64,000 bases of DNA, taken from the NCBI RefSeq assembly GCF_009363715.1, contig NZ_CP045404.1, forward strand, positions 2,200,001-2,264,000. Direction: 5' to 3'. This document shows, piece after piece, positions 7,139 through 13,894 of this stretch. The notes under the pieces are model-generated. The model worked only from the letters and a program-made list of their open reading frames with translations, ran no database searches and was not told the DNA's origin. Numbering within the stretch: the stretch's first letter is position 1; each line of letters begins with the position of its first letter. Origin of the DNA: Roseovarius sp. THAF9 (lineage in GTDB: Bacteria; Pseudomonadota; Alphaproteobacteria; Rhodobacterales; Rhodobacteraceae). Made by a program: the position numbers and the translations under genes.

Positions 7139-8041
7139 GACCTTCCTAACGGCCACATCCGTGCGTGGAAGGTCACGAGGATGCTGACCCGCCCGACGTA
7201 TGCGGGCTATATCGAGGTTCCCAAGTGGGACGTGGGGCTGCGCAAGGGCCATCATGAGCCTTTCATCAACTGGGATACGTTCGAACAGATTCAGGAAAAC
7301 CTCAAGGCAGGCGCGCGGCCAGCGGCCCGCAAGGACATCAATGCTAATTTTCCGCTGCGCGGCTACGTGGCCTGCGATGATTGCGGGAAGCCCATGACGG
7401 CTGCATGGTCGAAGGGCTGCCGTCGTCACTACCCCTATTATCTCTGTGACACGCGCGGCTGTCCGTCGAAGCGCAAATCCATCGCACGCGCCAAGATTGA
7501 GGACGGGTTCGCAGAGATATTGCGAAGCTTGCAGCCGAGCAGTGAACTTTTCGAGCTGGCGAGGGCAATGTTCAGGGACGCCTGGAACATGCGCCTGAGC
7601 GAAGCCGAGAGCGCTAAGAAGGCGCTAGAGAAGCAATGCAAGGATGCCGAAGCACAGATCGAGGGCCTGCTTGATCGCATTGTCGATGCGTCCAGCCCAA
7701 CGGTCGTGACTGCTTACGAGAAGCGTATCTCTAAGCTGGAACGGGAAAAGATTCGACTAACCGACCGCGCCAGCCGCGTCGTGCCACCAAAGGGGAGGTT
7801 CGAAGAGTTTATCGAACTATCTCTCGAATTCCTGGCAAGACCTTGGAATATATATGAAAATGGAAGCTTAGCCATGAAGCAAACAGTGCTTCGATTGGCG
7901 TTTCCAGAGCCTCTGCGATACTCACGGGAAAACGGTTATCGAACAATAAAAACCGCCTTTCCCTTCAGGGTGTTAGAGGGAATCTGCAACCAAAAATGCG
8001 AGATGGTGCCCCCAGAGAGACTCGAACTCCCGACCTACTGA
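7139..8041 (+). pseudogene. Large serine recombinase, 5'-truncated remnant
   Basis: About 300 codons of the C-terminal half of a phage/island-type large serine recombinase, in frame directly from the IS junction (DLPNGHIRAWKVTRMLTRPT). The recombinase domain tail (PTYAGYI), the zinc-ribbon pattern with Cys residues in VACDDCGKPM and YLCDTRGCPSKR, and the long coiled coil (about 7,560-7,770) are present. The N-terminal catalytic domain with its active serine is missing. An ATG at 7181 exists but cannot restore activity. The frame ends inside the tRNA-Thr gene (last residues MVPPERLELPTY are antisense to the tRNA), as expected when an integrase gene sits at the attachment site. Confidence 0.85.
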
Positions 8042-8079
8042 TTACAAATCAGTTGCTCTACCAGCTGAGCTATAGGGGC
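8004..8079 (-). tRNA. tRNA-Thr (anticodon TGT)
   Basis: A complete 76-nt cloverleaf with encoded CCA. The acceptor GCCCCTA pairs with TGGGGGC, the D arm contains AGCTCAGCTGGTAGAGC, the anticodon stem-loop is CTGAT-TTGTAAT-ATCAG-like with TGT as anticodon, and the T arm is GGGAGTTCGAGTCTCTC. The 3' end faces the genomic island on its left, the usual side for integration. Confidence 0.95.
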
Positions 8080-8217
8080 ATTGAACGCCTGATTACGCAT
8101 CCCTGGCACGATCCGCAAGATGAAATCTGGACTCGACCCTGCACATTCGAAAGCGGTTTAACTGCCGGAAAAAGCCTCTATATTGCGCCCTCGAGCGCAA
8201 CAACGGGAGTGTTCAGG

Positions 8218-9093
8218 ATGCAGGTCGTTATCCATGCCGGCGCGCACATGACGGACGAGGATCGTCTGATCAAAACCCTGCTGGCGAACCGCGATCTGCT
8301 GTCCGAAATCGGCACCGACGTGCCCGGGCCGAAATCCTATCGCAAGCTTCTGCGCGACATCCTCAACGAAGTGACCGAAAGCGGGATCAGCCCGGAAACC
8401 CGCGATGACGTGCTTTCGGCCATCAACCACAACGCGGGCAACGATCGGCTGGTCCTCTCCAACCAAGCCTTTTTCGGCACGCCCAAGATGGCCGTGGGTC
8501 AAGGCATGTTCTATCCTGCCGCCGAAATGCGGATAGAGGCGTTCCGGCAAATCTTTGCCAATGACAGGCTGGAGCTTTTCCTGGCACTGCGCGATCCGGC
8601 CACGCACCTGCCCGCGCTCTTTGGCAAGTCTCCGCACGACACGATGGCGGACTTCCTCAATGGTGTCGACCCGGCGCAATTCCGGTGGTCCGAGACGATC
8701 GCGCGCTTCCGCCACAATTTCCCCGACATGCCGATCACCATCTGGTGCAACGAGGACACTCCCCTGATCTGGGCGCAGGTCCTGCGCGAGATGGCCGGGC
8801 TAGACCCAAATGCGTCATTCAAGGGCGAGTTCGCTTTGCTGGAAGAAATCATGACCTCCGCCGGCATGAAGCGATTCGAAACCTATCTTGCCTCGCATCC
8901 CGGCATGACGGAGACCCAGAAGCGCCGCGTCATCTCGGCCTTCCTCGACAAGTTCGTGAAGGACGAGGAAATCGAGGAGGAACTGGACCTTCCCGGCTGG
9001 ACCGAGGAACTGGTCGAGACCTTGTCCGAGGCCTATGACGAAGACGTCTACGAGATCGAGCGCATCCAGGGCGTGAACTTCATCGCACCCTGA
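8218..9093 (+). CDS. Degenerate sulfotransferase-like hypothetical protein
   Basis: A 291-residue cytoplasmic protein, first chromosomal gene after the tRNA. The ATG at 8218 has GGGAGT eight bases upstream; longer frames to 7996 read through the tRNA and are rejected. The N-terminus VVIHAGAHMTDEDRLIKTLLANRDLL is laid out like the IHIGTHKTGTTSLQ-type PAPS-binding loop of bacterial sulfotransferases followed by NRxxL, but the Gly/Lys/Thr residues of the loop are replaced. The rest (LFLALRDPATHLPALF, WSETIARFRHNFPDMPITIWC) follows that fold loosely. Catalysis looks doubtful. The family is seen in roseobacters without an assigned role. Confidence 0.75.
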   Translation: MQVVIHAGAHMTDEDRLIKTLLANRDLLSEIGTDVPGPKSYRKLLRDILNEVTESGISPETRDDVLSAINHNAGNDRLVLSNQAFFGTPKMAVGQGMFYPAAEMRIEAFRQIFANDRLELFLALRDPATHLPALFGKSPHDTMADFLNGVDPAQFRWSETIARFRHNFPDMPITIWCNEDTPLIWAQVLREMAGLDPNASFKGEFALLEEIMTSAGMKRFETYLASHPGMTETQKRRVISAFLDKFVKDEEIEEELDLPGWTEELVETLSEAYDEDVYEIERIQGVNFIAP

Positions 9094-9103
9094 GGCCGTC
9101 TCG

Positions 9104-9147
9104 CGTGTCGTTATCGTAGCGTCGGCGATAACCCACGCACCGACACG
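9104..9147. terminator. Long stem-loop between convergent genes
   Basis: CGTGTCG (9104-9110) pairs with CGACACG (9141-9147) and, inside it, TTATCG pairs with CGATAA (9126-9131). It lies between a plus-strand and a minus-strand gene end. There is no U tract, so intrinsic termination is not assured. Confidence 0.4.
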
Positions 9148-9160
9148 CCGACCCGAAAAC

Positions 9161-9430
9161 TCACATCCCCAACGCTTCCTTGTACATCTCAAGCACCGCC
9201 TCTTCCTCGGCGATGTCGTCCTTGTCGCGCTTGCGCAGCGCGATCACCTTGCGCATCACCTTGGTGTCGTAGCCGCGCGCCTTGGCCTCGGCCATCACCT
9301 CTTTCTGCTGTTCGGCAATGTCCTTCTTTTCCTGCTCCAGACGCTCAAACCGTTCGATGAACTGGCGCAGCTCGTCGGCGGTTACGCGGTAGCTGCTGTC
9401 GGGGCCGGGTTGCGGGGTCTGGTCGTCCAT
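9161..9430 (-). CDS. gapR: GapR-like nucleoid-associated protein (DUF2312)
   Basis: An 89-residue protein matching the DUF2312/UPF0335 family whose Caulobacter member GapR binds overtwisted, AT-rich DNA ahead of replication and transcription forks and stimulates topoisomerases. The signature run is visible: ADELRQFIERFERLEQEKKD at residues 18-37, then IAEQQKEVMAEAKARGYDTK and VMRKVIALRKRDKDD. It is an all-helical, charged protein with no membrane part. The ATG at 9430 gives the normal family length; the open frame upstream is discarded. It is monocistronic. Confidence 0.9.
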   Translation of the reverse strand: MDDQTPQPGPDSSYRVTADELRQFIERFERLEQEKKDIAEQQKEVMAEAKARGYDTKVMRKVIALRKRDKDDIAEEEAVLEMYKEALGM

Positions 9431-9578
9431 GAAGGCTCTCCAAGGTCTGGGCTGGGCCTCTTGACTACAAGCGCGCCTGTCGTCCCGCAAGCCCGTTTTC
9501 GCGCTCTGTCGCTTGCGATGCCACGCCTGATGCGCTACCCGCGGTCGCACCCATGAAGGTCTATCGCGGAGGCGCCTG

Positions 9579-9794
9579 ATGGAAATGCTGATCTGGCTCG
9601 GGGCGGCGGTCACGCTGGCCGGTCTCGCCCTGCTTGTCTGGTGCATCCTGCGCGTGATCCGCGCCCGTCGCGCCGGTCTGTCTGACGACGATTTGCGCGC
9701 CACGCTGCAAAAGATCCTGCCCGTCAACACCGGGGCGCTCTTCCTGTCGGTGATCGGGCTGATGCTGGTCGTGCTCGGGATCGTGCTCAGCTGA
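9579..9794 (+). CDS. Small two-TM membrane protein
   Basis: A 71-residue inner-membrane protein with two hydrophobic helices (about residues 3-27 and 50-70) joined by a basic cytoplasmic loop (RVIRARRAGLSDDDLRATLQ). The ATG follows GCGGAGGCGCCTG, which contains GGAGG. The last eight bases overlap the end of the convergent FadB-like gene. Similar small proteins occur in Rhodobacteraceae with no known role. Confidence 0.7.
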   Translation: MEMLIWLGAAVTLAGLALLVWCILRVIRARRAGLSDDDLRATLQKILPVNTGALFLSVIGLMLVVLGIVLS

Positions 9795-11856
9795 CCGCGT
9801 CGCCGAAAAAGCGCCGGCCGAACTTGACCATGTCCTCCAGCATAGCGGGCGGCGTCCACAGCTCCGGCCCCAAAGGTGCCAGCGCCTTCATCGTCCGAAC
9901 AAGGCCCAGCGACCCGCCCGTATCCGGCCCGATATCGGCCCAGAGCAGCGGCCCGCCTCGCGCGGTGTCAAAGCCATAACCCTTTACCATGCACAGGTCC
10001 ACGTCCGAGGCCCGCGCCACGGTGTTGTCGGCGATCATCCGTGCGGCTTCGGCAACCAACGCCGCGTGCAGAGCCCGCTCTAAGGGCACATCCGGCACCT
10101 CGGGCAGGTCGCGTTGGCCGTCGCGCCACGCCTCCAGCCAGTTCGCCAGACCCGGATCAGGGGCAAGCGCCTGGCCTTGGGCTGAATAGAACCCCTGCCC
10201 CGGTGTATTGCCGGCGGCCACCGCATCGGCGCGCGCGTCCAGCAGGGCCAATTCCGGCACGCTGCCGAAAATCCGACGCAGACGCGCAACCGACACACCG
10301 ATCCCATCCGTCTCGATCAGCTCCAGCGGCCCGCGGGCAAAGCCCAACCGCCGCGCCGCGTCCTCGACCGCGTGCGCATCAGCCCCGGCCCGCATCAACG
10401 CCAACGCCGCCCGCTGCGCCGCCCCCATTAAGCGGTGACCAATCATGCCGGGGCGGTCCGCGCTGCGCAGCACGACGCGCCCGGACCCAGCAAAGTATCG
10501 CATGACGGTCATCACCGCGTCTGGCGCCGCACCGTCGGGCACCGCCAGTTCGACCAGCGGCAGCGCATAGGCCGGGCGGTAGGCCCGCAGCGCCAGTACC
10601 TCGACCGACGCGCCCAGTTGCGCGCGCCGCGACGCCGCGCCGTCGCGCCCCGATACCAAGCACCAGACCGCTCCCTTGCGCACCGCCGCCGCGCCGGGAT
10701 CGCCGCCACCGCCGTCCAGAACGAGGTCGGCGGCCATCAGCACCACCGGATCGCTTCCATGGCTCAGCCGGGCCAGCCGCGCATCACGCTCCTCCTGTGC
10801 CATCCGCTTTCGCGCCACCGCGCCTTCGTAAACGGCCCGAACGCGCGCCGCGACTGCCGCACCCGCCGGACCGGGCGCCAGCACCGCCACGCGCTGACCG
10901 CGATCTAGGCAGTGCACCGCCAGTTCCGTCAGCACCGGGTCAGATCCGGTCAGCACAACGGTGCTGATGTCGCGCGCTTTGCCCTCATGCGCCTCCGGCC
11001 AGGCCCGCGACCGCCGCTCGGCGGCATAAAGATGCCGCGATGCGCGCGCACCCGGTCGCGCCAGGCACGCCTCGAACGCCGCTTGCTCGAAATGCAGCCC
11101 CTGTTCGTAGGGCAAAAGCTGCGCTGCCTCTACACAGCGCAGGATATCGGCCTCGGCGCTGTCGCCAGCCCGCAGGCGCGCGGCCACCGCGGCGACCGCG
11201 GCGCGATAGGCCGCCGGGTCGGAAAAACCCCGGTCGATCTCGCGGGCCCGTGCAAAGTCTGGCGCCTGAGCAAATCTTTTGGCAGTCGCCAGCGCCGCGG
11301 CCAGCGGGGCGTTTTCGGTGAGCGCTGTGAACAGCTTGGCCAGCCTCGGCTCGCCAGCGTCGAGCGAACGTCCCGCCAGCATGAATTCCAGCGCCGCTTG
11401 CGCCCCCAACAGCCGCGGCAGACGTTGCGTGCTGCCGCCGCTCGGCATCAGGCCCAAGCTCACCTCGGGCAGCGCCACGCGGCAGGTCCTTCGCGCCACT
11501 CGCGCATGAGCCGCCAAAGCAAGTTCGAATCCCGCGCCAAGGGCGACGCCATCGAGTGCCGCGACCACGGGTTTGGGGTGGTCTTCTATCCTTCGGGTCA
11601 ACGCGCCGATCCAGGGCTCAGCCAGCGGTCCGTCGAACTCCGACAGGTCGACGCCCGAACAGAACGTATACCCGGCGCCGGTCAGCACCACCGCCGTTGC
11701 CGCTTCGTCGCCGGCGGCGCGGTCCAAGGCCGCGGCCAGGTCACTCCGCATGCCAGGTGACAACGCGTTCGCCTCGCCCCGCGACAAGCGCAGGACGGCC
11801 ACCCGATCGGTCAGCTCGTAAATGACTTCGGACACTGCTCTTTTGCGCCCCGGCAC
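9787..11856 (-). CDS. FadB-like enoyl-CoA hydratase/3-hydroxyacyl-CoA dehydrogenase with degenerate dehydrogenase half
   Basis: A 689-residue protein with the layout of the multifunctional beta-oxidation alpha subunit. Residues about 10-190 are a crotonase domain that keeps both catalytic glutamates in their usual contexts (GVALGAGFELALAA and VALPEVSLGLMPSGGSTQRL). Residues about 290-470 correspond to the NAD-binding half, but the GxGxMG Rossmann motif is missing (IstVVLTGSDPVLTELAV instead). The NTS motif is gone and the HFFNPA catalytic histidine segment reads LRAYRPAYALPLVELAV. The C-terminal dehydrogenase repeats (LGFARGPLELIETDGIG, GYGFDTARGGPLLWADIG) persist. I expect hydratase activity only. 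The start is a GTG at 11856, or a second GTG at 11835. Confidence 0.8.
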   Translation of the reverse strand: MPGRKRAVSEVIYELTDRVAVLRLSRGEANALSPGMRSDLAAALDRAAGDEAATAVVLTGAGYTFCSGVDLSEFDGPLAEPWIGALTRRIEDHPKPVVAALDGVALGAGFELALAAHARVARRTCRVALPEVSLGLMPSGGSTQRLPRLLGAQAALEFMLAGRSLDAGEPRLAKLFTALTENAPLAAALATAKRFAQAPDFARAREIDRGFSDPAAYRAAVAAVAARLRAGDSAEADILRCVEAAQLLPYEQGLHFEQAAFEACLARPGARASRHLYAAERRSRAWPEAHEGKARDISTVVLTGSDPVLTELAVHCLDRGQRVAVLAPGPAGAAVAARVRAVYEGAVARKRMAQEERDARLARLSHGSDPVVLMAADLVLDGGGGDPGAAAVRKGAVWCLVSGRDGAASRRAQLGASVEVLALRAYRPAYALPLVELAVPDGAAPDAVMTVMRYFAGSGRVVLRSADRPGMIGHRLMGAAQRAALALMRAGADAHAVEDAARRLGFARGPLELIETDGIGVSVARLRRIFGSVPELALLDARADAVAAGNTPGQGFYSAQGQALAPDPGLANWLEAWRDGQRDLPEVPDVPLERALHAALVAEAARMIADNTVARASDVDLCMVKGYGFDTARGGPLLWADIGPDTGGSLGLVRTMKALAPLGPELWTPPAMLEDMVKFGRRFFGDAVS

Positions 11857-11929
11857 GCCTCAAACCATGCGCGGATTAGACCCTCTCGGCGGGGCGCTGC
11901 GCAAATGTTTTGAGTCGAAGTGGCGGCGT

Positions 11930-12139
11930 TCAGACCGGCATATTTTCGAACTGTGCCTCAATCGCCTCATCCAGAAGCGTCTCGTTCAGGCGCCGCATCT
12001 CTGACGGCACCGGCTCGCCGGCATGGCGCAACTGCCCCAGCAAACCCGCCAGCCGCGGTTGAAGCCGATAACGCTCAGCTTCGTCCAGGTTCAGGATTTG
12101 TCGGTGCAACTGTTTGATTTCCTGAGTCAAACTTGTCAT
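11930..12139 (-). CDS. Small helical hypothetical protein
   Basis: A 69-residue soluble protein beginning MTSLTQEIKQLHRQILNLDE. The ATG at 12139 follows GGGAGGAGATGCC, a strong ribosome-binding site, so the longer frame to 12187 is rejected. It reads as two or three amphipathic helices (QEIKQLHRQILNLDEAER, LQPRLAGLLGQLRHAG, MRRLNETLLDEAIEAQFENM). It lies 73 bases upstream of the FadB-like gene on the same strand. Function unknown. Confidence 0.65.
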   Translation of the reverse strand: MTSLTQEIKQLHRQILNLDEAERYRLQPRLAGLLGQLRHAGEPVPSEMRRLNETLLDEAIEAQFENMPV

Positions 12140-12486
12140 GGCATCTCCTCCCAGGGGCAGCCTGCCGCGTCCGGTCGATATGACCACAGGTCCCGCGCCA
12201 CAACCATAGCATGAAACTGCCGCGCAATAGAAGCTTTACGCGCCCCGAAAGGACGGTTTTTCGCAGGTTCTTGCCGGAGTTGTTCAACGCTTGGGCAGAT
12301 CGGCACGAATGAAGCTCGAATGGGCTTCGAAAACCACCTCGGATGGCGCGTCGGCAAGCGTCTCGCTGTGTTGGCGCAAGCTCGGGAAAAATAGTTCAAG
12401 ATGATGAAATCAGCACCTCGTTCCTGCCTCTGGCTCCGCGCCGATAAGCGCGGGCGCCGCCGCTCATACCAACGCCGTGACGCAGC
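12140..12486. other. Intergenic region, no gene seen
   Basis: A 347-base stretch between two minus-strand genes. It holds the promoter and leader of the 69-residue gene. I see no RNA, terminator or protein-coding feature that I can support. Confidence 0.4.
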
Positions 12487-13758
12487 TTAGCCCAGGCTCG
12501 GGCCACCCGGCATCGGCAATTCGTCATCCTCGCCTTCGGCCTCGAACCGCGCGGCGGCGCGGGCGAGTTCCTCTTCGACCAGCGCGTCGAGGCCAGTGTC
12601 GCCGTCTCCATCCGCGTCCATGCCCATTCCGGGCAGGTCCGGCAGGCCGCCCGCCTCGTCGTCCAGCGAGGGCAGGTCCGGCAAGTCGGCCATCCCGCCC
12701 GGTCCCGGCAGGTCAGGACCGTCCCCCGCATCGCCCGGCGGCGGGAGGTCTGGAATGTCGGGCAGCGCGTCCAGGCCCATCGGATCGCCCGAAAGATCCG
12801 CCTTGCCTTGGCCGCCCATGCCCGGCCCCTCCAGCGCCGCAGCACCATGAGCCTCGGGGGTGCGGTCCCGCGGTGAATCCTCCGAGTCGCTTTTCAGAAC
12901 CATACGCACGGCACGAAACCCGTTCAGCTGGCCCAGTCTGGCGGGCGCCACCTTGTGCCCCTTGGCACCGATCACCCGAGCGTCGGTCACCGTTTCGGGC
13001 GACAGTTTCAGCACGGTGCCCGGCGCCCAACGGCAGATCTCGCGCAGCGGCAGCCGGACCGGCGCCAGCACCGCATCCAGCATCACCGGCGCGTTCATCG
13101 CGTTCTCTTCCAGCTTGCGGGCCAAGGTGTTGCCACCCGGCGTCTCGACTTCGGGCACGGGCGGGGGTTCGGGCAAGATCAGTTCCATCATCCCGGTCTT
13201 GGCCCCGGGGCCGAAATCCACGCTCAGCCTATAAAGATCGTAATCCGGCGCCCAGAGCGCCAGCGCCAAGGCACGACCGTTCTCCACCCGGTCCCCGAAC
13301 CGGAAGCGGGCCGCGTCCGGAACCGTGTCGCAGGCGTTGACTTGTTCGGCATAGCTGTCCAGCACGGCGTCCATCAATGGCTGCACGATGGCCGCGTCAG
13401 TGGGGGTAAACGGGCGTGATTTCGCCTCACCCTGCCGCACCTCTCCCATCAGCTGTACTTCGATCAGGGCCATGACGAACTGCAGGTCCAATTTGATCGC
13501 GCCGGGCGGTCCCTCCAGCCCGTCCAGCAGGATCAGCAGTCCATCGTCGCCCGCCAGCGCCTCGACCCTGGTCAGGGCCACGCTTTCATGTTCGACCATG
13601 CGCACGACCAGCGGCAGTTCGAACTGCGCCGCCGCTTCCTTGGCAAGTGCGAGGCGCAGCGCCTTCGACGGCGACATCTCGCGCGCGTCGAATTCGTCAC
13701 GGGCCACCTTGGCCTTACGATGGATGACCGATGCGCTGCTGGCGGGCTCTGCGCTCAT
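12487..13758 (-). CDS. FliM/FliN (SpoA)-domain protein with acidic PDLP-repeat tail
   Basis: A 423-residue protein. Residues about 1-210 are weakly FliM-like (SPSKALRLALAKEAAAQFEL, VVRMVEHESVALTRVEAL). Residues about 215-300 form a SpoA/FliN-type C-ring domain (NAPVMLDAVLAPVRLPLREI, then WAPGTVLKLSPETV). The last 120 residues are a low-complexity acidic tail with repeated PDLP/PDIP units and many Asp, Gly and Pro. I start at the ATG at 13758; the frame continues upstream into the antisense of the histidine kinase, which I reject. No other flagellar gene is in the window and the nearest neighbour upstream is a kinase. It may be a diverged motor-switch protein or a C-ring-like adaptor used elsewhere. 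Confidence 0.7.
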   Translation of the reverse strand: MSAEPASSASVIHRKAKVARDEFDAREMSPSKALRLALAKEAAAQFELPLVVRMVEHESVALTRVEALAGDDGLLILLDGLEGPPGAIKLDLQFVMALIEVQLMGEVRQGEAKSRPFTPTDAAIVQPLMDAVLDSYAEQVNACDTVPDAARFRFGDRVENGRALALALWAPDYDLYRLSVDFGPGAKTGMMELILPEPPPVPEVETPGGNTLARKLEENAMNAPVMLDAVLAPVRLPLREICRWAPGTVLKLSPETVTDARVIGAKGHKVAPARLGQLNGFRAVRMVLKSDSEDSPRDRTPEAHGAAALEGPGMGGQGKADLSGDPMGLDALPDIPDLPPPGDAGDGPDLPGPGGMADLPDLPSLDDEAGGLPDLPGMGMDADGDGDTGLDALVEEELARAAARFEAEGEDDELPMPGGPSLG

Positions 13759-13894
13759 GACCTGTATCTGCCCCCTTTTTTGCACCCGGCAGCCACGCGG
13801 GAAACGCGGCCGCGCGCCATGTTTCGACCCGGCCAGGTCCGGCCGATTTGCGGCAGTTAACCGCAAGAAGGTTACGATAGGATTTATGGCCGCG

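Noticed and set aside
7996..8217. N-terminal extension of the gene at 8218 reading through the tRNA
   Set aside because: The extra 74 residues are the translation of tRNA-Thr and its flank; the ATG at 8218 has a good Shine-Dalgarno.
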